The notes under the pieces: generated by a model
What the model was told of the DNA's origin: nothing
What the model saw: only the letters and a program-made list of their open reading frames with translations
The model's database searches: none
Assembly (NCBI RefSeq): GCF_937958065.1
Contig: NZ_CALFXI010000027.1
Location: forward strand, 112,140-176,139
Length of the DNA: 64,000 nucleotides
Direction of reading: 5' to 3'
Source: an uncultured Steroidobacter sp.
Lineage (GTDB): Bacteria; Pseudomonadota; Gammaproteobacteria; Steroidobacterales; Steroidobacteraceae
Shown: positions 50,358 through 58,836 of the stretch, piece by piece
Numbering within the stretch: position 1 is the stretch's first letter
Layout of the letters: every line of letters begins with the position of its first letter
Made by a program: the position numbers and the translations under genes

Positions 50358-50779
50358 GTTGGGTTTCTCTCGATGGGCGCAACACGACGGGCAGGACGGG
50401 CCCGCAAGCCGGCCGCATGTTAGCCACTGCCACTGCGAGGCGCTGTACGATGAAACCTCAAGCGGCAGTAGTTTGGCGCGGACAATGCACCGCGAATGTG
50501 ACGCGGTCGCCATTCGCGTTGTCGGACTTACAAAACTTCGGATTCAACTCCCTCCGGCAGCCGCTCCTGGCACTGCGGGTGACGTTCAGCTGCCGGTCGA
50601 GCGCTGCCCGGCTTCGTGCCCGGGCGGCGGTATACACAGTGCCAGGCGTGGAGATTCGCTGTTTACGCCCGAGCAGATAATCAGGCGTTCGATTAATAGC
50701 GGCGCGGCGAAGGTGTAATGGTTCCAGGGCCCACGAGCTGAGACTTTGCCGCTGGCCGCGGTTGGCTCATGATGGGCCG
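50358..50779. other. Divergent intergenic region, 422 bases
   Basis: Between the beta-barrel gene and the methyltransferase gene. Overlapping short frames show no family resemblance. The sequence around 50660-50710 is AT-rich (GATAATCAGG, TTAATAG), consistent with a promoter for the methyltransferase. No RNA gene or repeat was recognised. Confidence 0.4.
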
Positions 50780-51610
50780 ATGAGCAAGCATCGCAATCCA
50801 CAAGCCGAGCAAATGGCCGACGAGTCCATGATCCGCAACCTGCGCGCTCAGGCGGAAGCCATCTGGCCGCAGGAGCAATCATTGCTGGCGCGTTACGGTC
50901 AACCGTCACACATTGCCGACATCGGCTGCGGCAGCGGCGAGATCACCAGCCGCCTGGCCGCTCATTATCCGCAGGCGCAGATCGTCGGCGTGGACATCCT
51001 GGAGAGCTCGGCCGCCTATGCTCGTCGCGTGCATGCAGCACTCGCCCCTCGTGTGCGCTTCGAACAGGGCGACGCGTTCGAGCTGAAGTTCAGCGACGCA
51101 CAGTTCGACCTGGTCGTGTGTCGTCACATGACCCAGGCCGTGCCCGAGCCGGAGAAAGTCGTCGCCGAGCTGTATCGGATCTGCAAGCCCGGCGGCTGGA
51201 TGCACGTGCTCAGCGAGGATTACGGGATGCTGCACATGCCGGCCGGCGCAGTGGACCCGGACCGGCTGTGGCATGACGGCGTGGTCGAATATACGCGCCG
51301 GACTCACACCGACGCCCGCATCGGCCGCCGCACCTGGGCAATCATGAACGAGCTGGGGCTGCGGGAGCTGCACGTCGATTACGTGATCGTCGATACGTTG
51401 CGAGTGCCCCGCGAGACCTTCGCGACCATCATTCAGGCATGGAGCGACGGATACACGGAAGTGCTCGCCGAGAACAGCAAGCTCACCCTCGATGAGGTAC
51501 GCGCACTGTTCCATCAAAGCATCGACGCGATTCTGGATCCTCGCCAGTACGCGGTGTGGCACATCCCGGTGATCAGCGGACGCAAGCCGGATCAGCGCTT
51601 CCAGCCGTAA
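50780..51610 (+). CDS. SAM-dependent methyltransferase (UbiE/type 11-like)
   Basis: A 276-residue class I methyltransferase. Motif I IADIGCGSGEITS near 50-60, motif II VDILESSAAYARRV, and ALEKVVAEL-type region CRHMTQAVPEPEKVV are present; RICKPGGWMHVLSEDYG is motif III. It should methylate a small molecule using SAM; UbiE-like in shape but the ubiquinone pathway is not suggested by neighbours. Start at 50780; an in-frame TTG at 50762 is an alternative. Its 3' end overlaps the convergent gene by 19 bases. Confidence 0.88.
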   Translation: MSKHRNPQAEQMADESMIRNLRAQAEAIWPQEQSLLARYGQPSHIADIGCGSGEITSRLAAHYPQAQIVGVDILESSAAYARRVHAALAPRVRFEQGDAFELKFSDAQFDLVVCRHMTQAVPEPEKVVAELYRICKPGGWMHVLSEDYGMLHMPAGAVDPDRLWHDGVVEYTRRTHTDARIGRRTWAIMNELGLRELHVDYVIVDTLRVPRETFATIIQAWSDGYTEVLAENSKLTLDEVRALFHQSIDAILDPRQYAVWHIPVISGRKPDQRFQP

Positions 51611-52059
51611 TCGAGCTCGAATCTCAAGCCGATGACGCTGGAATCGTCGAGCGTCACGTCGGTGCCGGGATTTCGTTCGGCCGGCATCGGCTGTGACGAT
51701 GCGGCCGGCTGTTCATCACGATACGTCAGCTGCCATGCGTAACGATGCTGGAAGCCCGGCAACTCGGCGCTGCTTTGACCGTCACGGGCGTCGTAGGCAG
51801 CTGCGTACTCGGCAACGGTCGGCGTGGTATCGAGCTCCTCGCCTTCGGCGATAGAAACGTCGTAGGAAGGATACAGACCGCGCAGCGTCTTGATGACGAA
51901 CGACGTGGCAGCATCGACCGCTGCCGTGACATCGACTCGGCCGGTGGGCTTGTCGGCCGGCACTCGCTCGCAGTCCTCACACGCCTGGGCGCGCGGACTG
52001 ATGCTGAGTACCAGAACAAAAAAGGCCGCCACTTGCACGGCGGCCCAAAAGCGGTCCAT
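51592..52059 (-). CDS. Exported hypothetical protein
   Basis: A 155-residue exported protein with a signal peptide (AFFVLVLSISPRAQA) and an early CEDC motif just after the cleavage site. The rest is acidic, with LRFELDYGWKR at the end. No family recognised. The two Cys near the N-terminus could form a disulfide or bind a metal. It overlaps the methyltransferase gene by 19 bases. The region upstream carries a TTGTATCGATA site shared with 41452-41462. Confidence 0.6.
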   Translation of the reverse strand: MDRFWAAVQVAAFFVLVLSISPRAQACEDCERVPADKPTGRVDVTAAVDAATSFVIKTLRGLYPSYDVSIAEGEELDTTPTVAEYAAAYDARDGQSSAELPGFQHRYAWQLTYRDEQPAASSQPMPAERNPGTDVTLDDSSVIGLRFELDYGWKR

Positions 52060-52334
52060 CCCTCATCTACTCCCATGCGAATGGGCACTCCACCCTTGTA
52101 TCGATATGTACGCTGCGAGGCGTGAGTTGCTCAAGCGCCGGACCGTGCATACGGCATCAGGCATTCCCTGAAGCAGCTGACGGACGTTGCGGAGAGTCCG
52201 CGCCGGCATTGTGTTGACAACGCAAACCCGCGATGGACAATCGCCCGAGCGCTGCATCGAGTTGCGTTTCGCCAGGGCTGAACTTCTTTCAACAGAGAGT
52301 CGTATCGGCGGGCGGCCGGTGGAAGGTAAGAAGG
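52060..52334. other. Intergenic region with TTGTATCGATA site
   Basis: 275 bases between the exported hypothetical gene and the next plus-strand gene. It holds the TTGTATCGATA motif near 52095, also found upstream of the paralog family gene at 41405. No gene, RNA or repeat recognised. Confidence 0.4.
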
Positions 52335-52715
52335 ATGGGACAGCATACTCAGGGACCCTGGATCGTCAGTGTCGATCCCCGTTATCCCAACGAGCCTTGT
52401 ATCGACGCGGTCATCGATGGTGTGGTCTGGCACGTCGCGCTTTGTCACAACGCCGTCGGTCCCGATGACGCCAGCGCAGAGGCCAACGCGAGACTGATCG
52501 CCGCCGCACCCGAGTTGCTCGCCGCGCTCAAAGACGCACTGCCGCTGTTACGCGCGGAAGTCGAGAAACAATCGGCCGCGAGTGTCGGGCGGCCCGCCGT
52601 CGAATCAGTCAAGCTGAGCACTGCTCGTTCGCGTTATGCGGCCGCCATCTCCGTGCTCGCGAAAGTCGATGACGCCACCCCACTCTGCTCGGGGCAGCCG
52701 CTGCGCGGAACTTGA
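52335..52715 (+). CDS. Small protein with phage-like NARLIAAAPELLAALK motif
   Basis: A 126-residue protein. The motif ANARLIAAAPELLAALKDALP near residues 52-70 and the start HTQGPWIVSVDPRYP are typical of a small family common in prophages and plasmids. Function unknown. ATG 52335 has GGAAGG about 7 bases upstream. No other phage gene is nearby, so it is an isolated phage-derived gene or a chromosomal member of the family. Confidence 0.65.
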   Translation: MGQHTQGPWIVSVDPRYPNEPCIDAVIDGVVWHVALCHNAVGPDDASAEANARLIAAAPELLAALKDALPLLRAEVEKQSAASVGRPAVESVKLSTARSRYAAAISVLAKVDDATPLCSGQPLRGT

Positions 52716-52815
52716 GCCGCGAACCTGAAGAACAGTCAACGCCCGGCCGTCGCGCCCGCAGCTCTGTAATACTCCACGCACTCGATCGTTTCGGTCATCG
52801 AGGAAGGCGGACGCG

Positions 52816-53847
52816 ATGAAACCGGACAGCGCTGCGAATTCATTTGTTTGCCGGGCGGCCCTAGGCCTGTCACTGGCCTCGTCCGGCGCCCTGGCGGGCA
52901 ACTACGAAGCGCCACGCACGGCCCACGGCCATCCCGACCTGCAAGGCATCTGGACCAATGCCACGCTCACGCCGGTCGAGCGTCCCAAGATGCTCGGCAA
53001 CAAACTGGTGCTGAGCGAGGCCGAGGCGCTGCAGATGGAAAAGCGCATGCAGGATTTCGCCGCCGAGTCCGACCGGCCCAGCGACCTGAGCCGGGAGCTG
53101 CCCAAGGGCAGCGTCGGCGGCTACAACGTATTCTGGTTCGATCCCGCCAACAAAGTGGCGACCGTGAACGGCGAGCGGCGCAGCTCGCTGATCGTTTTTC
53201 CGGAAGACGGCCAGGTGCCGCCGTTGTCGGAGCCCGGCCAGCAGCGGCTCGCGGCCCGCTCCGCCCGTGCTGCCCAAGGTGCATTCGACGGTCCGGAACA
53301 ACGCGCGGTCGGAGAGCGCTGCCTGTTGGGTTTCGGCAGCAACTCGGGCCCGCCGATGCTGCCGGTGATGTACAACAGCAATTATCAGATCGTGCAATCG
53401 GCTGACGCCGTGCTGATTCATGTCGAGATGGTCCACGATGCGCGCATCATCCGCCTCGGCGGCAAGCATCCGCCGGATCACGTGCGCAAATGGATGGGCG
53501 ACTCGATCGGCCACTGGGAAGGCGACACGCTGGTCGTCGAAACCACTCACTTCAATCCGGCTCAGCCCATTCAGATCGGCCAGGGCGCGAGCTATCGGCT
53601 CATCCCCGTGTCACCGAAGCTCAAGGTCATCGAACGCTTCACGCGCACCGACGCACAAACCATCCATTACGAATTCACGGTCGAGGACCCCGACACGTTC
53701 AGCACACCGTGGCGCGGCGAGATTCCGTTCCATTACACCGATCAGCCGATCTACGAATACGCCTGTCACGAAGGCAACTATGCGCTGCCCGGCATCCTTG
53801 CCGGTGCGCGCGAACAAGAGAAAGCCGCAGCCGAAGCCAGGCAGTGA
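52816..53847 (+). CDS. Exported protein of an uncharacterised paralogous family (copy 2)
   Basis: A 343-residue exported protein, signal peptide to about residue 28 (ALGLSLASSGALAGN), then the same motif series as the protein encoded at 40410-41405: HPDLQGIWTNATLTPVER, GERCLLGFG, GPPMLPVMYNSNYQIVQS, VEMVHDARIIRL, WMGDSIGHWEGDTLVVET and YEYACHEGNYALPGIL. Family and function unknown; conserved Cys in YACHEGNY and in GERCLL could be functional. Copy 1 is coupled to an esterase, whereas this copy is followed 114 bases later by a BamA-type gene. Confidence 0.75.
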   Translation: MKPDSAANSFVCRAALGLSLASSGALAGNYEAPRTAHGHPDLQGIWTNATLTPVERPKMLGNKLVLSEAEALQMEKRMQDFAAESDRPSDLSRELPKGSVGGYNVFWFDPANKVATVNGERRSSLIVFPEDGQVPPLSEPGQQRLAARSARAAQGAFDGPEQRAVGERCLLGFGSNSGPPMLPVMYNSNYQIVQSADAVLIHVEMVHDARIIRLGGKHPPDHVRKWMGDSIGHWEGDTLVVETTHFNPAQPIQIGQGASYRLIPVSPKLKVIERFTRTDAQTIHYEFTVEDPDTFSTPWRGEIPFHYTDQPIYEYACHEGNYALPGILAGAREQEKAAAEARQ

Positions 53848-53961
53848 CGTTACTGGCTGGCCGCCATTCATCCGCGATTCAGAGTTGGAAACAACACCGA
53901 TAGGCAAACGCCGCTCCGATGATCCTGCGACGCTTTGCGTCCCGCGCGCATCCAGCTGCGG

Positions 53962-56391
53962 ATGCCGCGCACGATCGCCGTTTTCCTGCTCGCATGTGCC
54001 TCGCTGCTCGACCTGCCGGGCGCAGGAAAGCTACGCGCGCAAGAAACAAACAGCGTCGCACTCACGCCCCGTTCCCAATTCGTGGTGGGCGAGATTCGCA
54101 TCGAGGGCTTGCAGCGAATCAGCGAAGGCACCGTCTTCAATTATCTGCCGATCGACATCGGCGACAGCATAGACAGCCGCCGCCTGGGCGAAGCCATCCG
54201 CGCGCTGTACGGCACTGGCTTCTTCAAGGACGTGGAGATGCGCCGCGACGGCGGCGCCCTGATCGTCGCGGTGCTCGAACGCCCCACCATCGAAAGCTTC
54301 GAGGTCAAGGGAAACAAGGACATCAAGACCGAGGACCTGGAACGCTCGCTGCGCAATGTGGGCCTGTCCTCCGGCAAGACCTTCGATCAATCGGTGCTCG
54401 ACGAAGTGCGCCAGTACCTCACCGAGCAATACTTCTCGCGCGGCAAATATGCGGTGAAGGTCGACACACGCGCCGACGAGGTGCCGGGCAACAAAGTGAA
54501 GGTCGCGATCGACATCACCGAAGGCAAGCGCGCCCGCATTCACCAGATCAACATCACCGGCAACCAGGCCTTCACCGACCAAGAGCTGATCGAGCCGTTC
54601 GAGCTGAGCACGCCGAACTGGCTGTCGTGGTATCGCCAGGACGATCGGTACGCGAAAGAAGCGCTGTCCGGCGATATCGAGAAGCTGCGCTCTCATTACA
54701 TGGATCGCGGCTATGCCGACTTTGCCGTGACCTCGAGCCAGGTGGCCATCGGCCAGGACAAGGACGAAATCTACATCACGCTGAACGTGCACGAGGGCGA
54801 GATCTACCGCATCTCGCAGGTGCGCCTCAGCGGCGAGATGGTCGTCCCGGAATCGGAGCTGCGCCGGCTGCTGATGATTCAACCCGGCGACTTGTATTCA
54901 TTGCGGCGAGTCACGCAGTCCATCGAAGCCATGACCTTGCGACTCGGCCTGGATGGCTATGCGTTCGCCAAAGTGGATGCCGTTCCTCAAATCGATCCGG
55001 CGACCCGGCAGCTGTCGCTGGCATTGGTGGTCGACCCGGGGCATCGCGTGTACGTCCGGCGCATCAATTTCAACGGTTCCACGAGCGTCAACGACGTGGT
55101 GTTCCGTCGCGAAATGCGCCAGCTCGAGGGCGCTTATCTGTCGAATGCGGCGGTCGAGCGCTCGAAACAGCGCATTCAACGCCTGCCCTTCATCCAAAAG
55201 GTCGACTTCGAAACCACGCCCGTGCCCGGCACGCCCGACCTCGTGGACGTCGATTTCAAGATCGAGGAAGGCCTGCCCGGCCAGTTCGGCGGCGGCATCG
55301 GCTACTCGGAATCGCAGTCGTTCATCCTCAACGGCAACATCGTGCATTCCAACTTCCTCGGCACGGGCGAGCGCGTCGCATTCGAGCTGAGCTCCGGCAA
55401 ATACACCAAAGCCTACGACATCTCGCACACCAACCCGTTCGTCACGCTCGACGGCATCGGCCGCACCACGAACGTTTCCTATCGAAAAGTCACCCAGCTC
55501 ACTTCCGAATCCTCGGATTTTTCCACCGAAACCTGGGCCACCGGCATGGACTTCTCTTTCCCGCTGAGCGAATACCAGAGCTTGCGCCTGGGCAGCAGCT
55601 GGCAGGCCGCGGAGCTCGCAACGACCGCTTACAGCTCGCAGCAGTTCCAGGACTGGGTCGAGAGCAACGGCTCGCCCTACGAGAAAGAATCGGGCGCGTA
55701 CACCATTCTCGGCACCAAGTATCAAGTGTTCGAGATCAATCTCGGCTGGGGCTACGACAGTCGCGACCGGCTGCTCTTCCCGACGCGCGGTGCGATTCAT
55801 CGGCTGTCTTTGAGCGCCACGCCGCCGGGCGGCGACATCGAGTACTACGTCGCCAGCTACGACTTTCGTCAGTTCGTTCGCTTGCCCTACCTGAGCTGGA
55901 TGCCGCTGAGCATCGGCTCGCGGGTCAGCTACGGCGCGGCGTTCGGCGACACGACCGCATTGCCGCCGCAAAGAAATTTCTTCGTCGGCGGTCCCGGCAC
56001 GATTCGCGGCTTCGACGAATCGCGGCTCGGCCCGCGCGACTCGCTGGGCAATCCCTATGGCGGCGATTTCGCGATCACCGGCCAGATCGAAGCCATCCTG
56101 CCCATGCCGGAAAAATTCAAGAACAGCGCGCGCGTCACTTTGTTTTATGACTTCGGCCAGGTCGCCTATCTCGGCGCCACCGACTTCACCGACAAAGGCG
56201 GCTTCCCGGTCGAGTACGACTTCGACTGGAACCATTTCCGCTCCTCGGTCGGCGTCGGCGTGGAGTGGCTCGCGCCGCTCGGACTGTTCCGCTTCAGTTA
56301 TGCAGTGCCCCTCACGTATCGCAGGAGCACGGAGTTGAACTATGGCGATGAGCTCAAAGGCTTCCAGTTCTCGATCGGCAATGCATTCTGA
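53962..56391 (+). CDS. bamA: Outer-membrane assembly protein BamA-type (Omp85 family)
   Basis: An 809-residue Omp85 protein of BamA length: signal peptide (RTIAVFLLACASLLDLPGAG), five POTRA domains (from about residue 35; FVVGEIRIEGLQRIS, IESFEVKGNKDIKTED and later repeats such as VYVRRINFNGSTSVND), then a 16-strand barrel with IRGF in GGPGTIRGFDESRLGP (the VRGF motif of loop 6) and C-terminal FQFSIGNAF. It inserts barrels into the outer membrane. The usual rseP/skp/lpxD neighbours are missing and a DUF4397 lipoprotein follows by 10 bases, so this may be a second BamA-like copy. Start: ATG 53962; TTG 53935 is an alternative. Confidence 0.88.
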   Translation: MPRTIAVFLLACASLLDLPGAGKLRAQETNSVALTPRSQFVVGEIRIEGLQRISEGTVFNYLPIDIGDSIDSRRLGEAIRALYGTGFFKDVEMRRDGGALIVAVLERPTIESFEVKGNKDIKTEDLERSLRNVGLSSGKTFDQSVLDEVRQYLTEQYFSRGKYAVKVDTRADEVPGNKVKVAIDITEGKRARIHQINITGNQAFTDQELIEPFELSTPNWLSWYRQDDRYAKEALSGDIEKLRSHYMDRGYADFAVTSSQVAIGQDKDEIYITLNVHEGEIYRISQVRLSGEMVVPESELRRLLMIQPGDLYSLRRVTQSIEAMTLRLGLDGYAFAKVDAVPQIDPATRQLSLALVVDPGHRVYVRRINFNGSTSVNDVVFRREMRQLEGAYLSNAAVERSKQRIQRLPFIQKVDFETTPVPGTPDLVDVDFKIEEGLPGQFGGGIGYSESQSFILNGNIVHSNFLGTGERVAFELSSGKYTKAYDISHTNPFVTLDGIGRTTNVSYRKVTQLTSESSDFSTETWATGMDFSFPLSEYQSLRLGSSWQAAELATTAYSSQQFQDWVESNGSPYEKESGAYTILGTKYQVFEINLGWGYDSRDRLLFPTRGAIHRLSLSATPPGGDIEYYVASYDFRQFVRLPYLSWMPLSIGSRVSYGAAFGDTTALPPQRNFFVGGPGTIRGFDESRLGPRDSLGNPYGGDFAITGQIEAILPMPEKFKNSARVTLFYDFGQVAYLGATDFTDKGGFPVEYDFDWNHFRSSVGVGVEWLAPLGLFRFSYAVPLTYRRSTELNYGDELKGFQFSIGNAF

Positions 56392-56401
56392 GGGACCCAC
56401 G

Positions 56402-57829
56402 ATGCGCGCATGGACCAGGACTGTCGGTGCCGTCACGTTGTTGGGGGTGCTCTCGGCTTGCAGCAACAACTCGTTGAACGAAGACGAGACCACGTTCCAT
56501 CTGCGCAGCCTGAACCTGGTCGAAGACTCGCCCACGCTGCAAATCGATCTCGACGATACGACGCTCTCCAGCGCCGGTTATGGCAGCGCTACTGGTTTCT
56601 CCGCGGGGCATCCTGGAGAGCACACGCTCAGCTTCAGCGCACTGCTGCCCGGCGATCTCGACGACGATGATGACGACGACGAGACCGAGATGCCGGTCAG
56701 CGGCGCCTCCGCATACACCTTCCTTGCGGGAACGGAATATACGGTCGTGGCTTACGGCCGCATGGACGACATCCAGACCTACATGATCGAAGGGCTGGAT
56801 CAGCGAGAGGATGTCGATGACGACAAGCTCGTCCTGCAATTCACGCATGCGTCGCCAGAGACGCCGACGGTGGACGTGTATGTCACTGCGGCGAAGGCAG
56901 GGCTCGCGTCGCGATACTACGTCGATACCTTATCCATCACCGAGACAACGATGCCGTTCGAGCTGTCGCTCGTCCGGGACGACGACGATCTGGATGAGGA
57001 TTCGACGCTGTCCGCCGACGTCGTGGTGGAGCTGATGGCCGCCGGCACCAGCGACGTTCTGTATCGTTCCAAGTCGATGACATTCGCCGAGCAGAACCGG
57101 ATCATGATGGCGATCGTCGACAGCAACGGTCCGATGTCGATGGCCACCAAGCTGCTGATCGTCGGCACCGGCGAGGCGCGCGATTCCCGCGACGGCGCGG
57201 CACTCAAGTTCGTTCACATTTCCCACGACACGCCGGCATTGGACGTGACCGTCGGCTCCGGCCTGGCCGATCCGCTGGCAGAAAATATCGGCTTTCGACA
57301 GTCTACGGACTATGCGCCCATCAAGGCGGGCGAGAACGGCATGATCGCCGTGCCCGCCGGTGCCGGCCATCCCTATATATTCTTCGAAGAGTTCGACGCG
57401 GCCGTTGGCGGATACTACACCGCCTACGCAATGGGCCCGGCCTCTGTGGTGGACGCGGTCGTGCTCGCCGCGAGCGCCCGCAGCGTGCCGACGCAAGCGA
57501 GCTTTCGATTCCTGCACGGCGCCGGCAGCCTCGAAGAGGCCGATCTGCTGGACCTGTATTTGCGGCTGCCCGGCGAGACTGTGGATTTCAGCGACGATGA
57601 CACGACAGCGAGCGTTTCCTCACTGGCGTATCAGAACCCGACCAGCCAGTTCACGCTCAAAGCCGGCGATTACGACGTTTACTTCTATTTCTCCGGCACC
57701 TCGAAACTGGTGCTGGGCCCAGCGCGATTTCACGTCGACAATGGCGACGTGAAGACCCTGGTGCTGCTCGACAATGAAACCGGCGGCCTGGAGCTGCTGC
57801 CGGTCGACGACGCAGCTGCCTCGAACTAG
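56402..57829 (+). CDS. DUF4397 lipoprotein with poly-Asp segment
   Basis: A 475-residue lipoprotein: signal peptide ending in the lipobox LSAC (C20), then a DUF4397 region (FTHASPETPTVDVYV near residue 128; FVHISHDTPALDVTV near residue 270; FRFLHGAGSLEEADLLDLYL near residue 370), a beta-sandwich repeat type found in surface and envelope proteins. A run of seven Asp (87-93) and the acidic composition could bind Ca2+. The start at 56402 has GAGGGA 7 bases upstream. Ten bases after the BamA-type gene, so it is probably co-transcribed and may be a substrate or accessory of that BamA. Confidence 0.8.
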   Translation: MRAWTRTVGAVTLLGVLSACSNNSLNEDETTFHLRSLNLVEDSPTLQIDLDDTTLSSAGYGSATGFSAGHPGEHTLSFSALLPGDLDDDDDDDETEMPVSGASAYTFLAGTEYTVVAYGRMDDIQTYMIEGLDQREDVDDDKLVLQFTHASPETPTVDVYVTAAKAGLASRYYVDTLSITETTMPFELSLVRDDDDLDEDSTLSADVVVELMAAGTSDVLYRSKSMTFAEQNRIMMAIVDSNGPMSMATKLLIVGTGEARDSRDGAALKFVHISHDTPALDVTVGSGLADPLAENIGFRQSTDYAPIKAGENGMIAVPAGAGHPYIFFEEFDAAVGGYYTAYAMGPASVVDAVVLAASARSVPTQASFRFLHGAGSLEEADLLDLYLRLPGETVDFSDDDTTASVSSLAYQNPTSQFTLKAGDYDVYFYFSGTSKLVLGPARFHVDNGDVKTLVLLDNETGGLELLPVDDAAASN

Positions 57830-57859
57830 CGGGCGCCCAAACGCGCGGGGTAAGCGTGT

Positions 57860-58408
57860 TCACACCACCTGCACGCGGCCACCGAACCCAGTACGAAACA
57901 GAGCCTCATGCGCTGCCTGGTCCGGGTCATAGCAGCAGTCCCGGACCAGGCGTACGTCGTAATCGGCATCGCTGGCCCACGTGATGCTGGAAAGTACGAC
58001 GCCAGTGCTGCTGATGCCGGCCATGACGAGCGTACTGATGCCACGCGAGCGAAGGTCGGCGTCCAACGTCGTGCCATGAAAGACGCTGGCTCGCGGGCAG
58101 GAATAGAAGACGTCGTCGGGCTCGATCGCGAGTCCGTCCATCGGCCGCGCGTTACGGAATCGGCCGGTGGGTACGATCGATGAGATCAGGCGGTTGCTCT
58201 TCGAGGCGTGCTCGTAGTGTTCGCCGAGGAAGAAATTCGGGAACAGCACCGGCCGGCCAGTGACGCGCCAGCGTCGGATCAACTCGTTGCACCGGTCCAG
58301 CAGCGGCGAGCGTTGCTCCCCGAACAGGATGGCAAAAACGTCGACCTGATAGTGCATGATGACCAGGGCCGAGCTATCGATGTAGCTGCCTTCCAGATCG
58401 AGCGACAT
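57860..58408 (-). CDS. Isochorismatase-like hydrolase without the catalytic cysteine
   Basis: A 182-residue member of the isochorismatase-like cysteine hydrolase superfamily: SALVIMHYQVDVF, LEGSYIDSS start, AGISSTGVVLSS and ADYDVRLVRDCCYDPD. The usual Asp of the first motif (ALLVIDMQ) is replaced by H (MHYQ), and the catalytic Cys of TxxCV is a Val (TGVV), so classical amidase or isochorismatase chemistry should fail. A subfamily with TSGVV is known. The start at 58408 has AAGGAG 6 bases upstream; ATG 58432 is less likely. Single-gene unit. Function unknown. Confidence 0.82.
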   Translation of the reverse strand: MSLDLEGSYIDSSALVIMHYQVDVFAILFGEQRSPLLDRCNELIRRWRVTGRPVLFPNFFLGEHYEHASKSNRLISSIVPTGRFRNARPMDGLAIEPDDVFYSCPRASVFHGTTLDADLRSRGISTLVMAGISSTGVVLSSITWASDADYDVRLVRDCCYDPDQAAHEALFRTGFGGRVQVV

Positions 58409-58558
58409 GACTTCTCCTTCGATGCGAATCATCTCGACGCCGAGCGCGTGACAGAATCGGACGCCTCGTCGATCCTCGCGAACTCATTGTATTTGGTTTT
58501 CGCGATCCCCCGCCCACGGACTTCGTGACGCTGTGTGTGGTCGAACCGACGGCACGTA

Positions 58559-58831
58559 TCAAGAAACGGTCAACGCGCCGGCAAGCTGCTCCGCGGTGAC
58601 GCCGTCAACTTCAACCGTCTTACGACGACTGCTCAACCCCGCCGTAATGCGCACGCGTGATTTCGCAACACCGACCTGTTTGGCGACGAACTCAATCAAC
58701 GCCGCGTTCGCCGCCCCATCGACCGGCGGCGCCGCCAATCTGATCTTTACGGAGCCGTCGTGCATTCCCACGACAGCGGTCTTGCTCGCCCGCGGCTGAA
58801 CATACACATCGATGCGCGCCGAATCAGTCAT
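58559..58831 (-). CDS. DUF167 family protein (YggU-like)
   Basis: A 90-residue conserved protein: IDVYVQPRASKTAVVG, VKIRLAAPPVDGAANAALIEF and GVAKSRVRITAGLSSRRKTVEV define the DUF167/YggU family. Function unknown. Its start lies 5 bases after the stop of the preceding minus-strand membrane protein gene, so the two form an operon. Length is normal for the family. Confidence 0.92.
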   Translation of the reverse strand: MTDSARIDVYVQPRASKTAVVGMHDGSVKIRLAAPPVDGAANAALIEFVAKQVGVAKSRVRITAGLSSRRKTVEVDGVTAEQLAGALTVS

Positions 58832-58836
58832 CGAGC

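Noticed and set aside
54898..56535. A 545-codon frame on the minus strand opposite bamA
   Set aside because: Shadow of bamA; composition is typical of antisense GC-rich frames and there is no ribosome-binding site.
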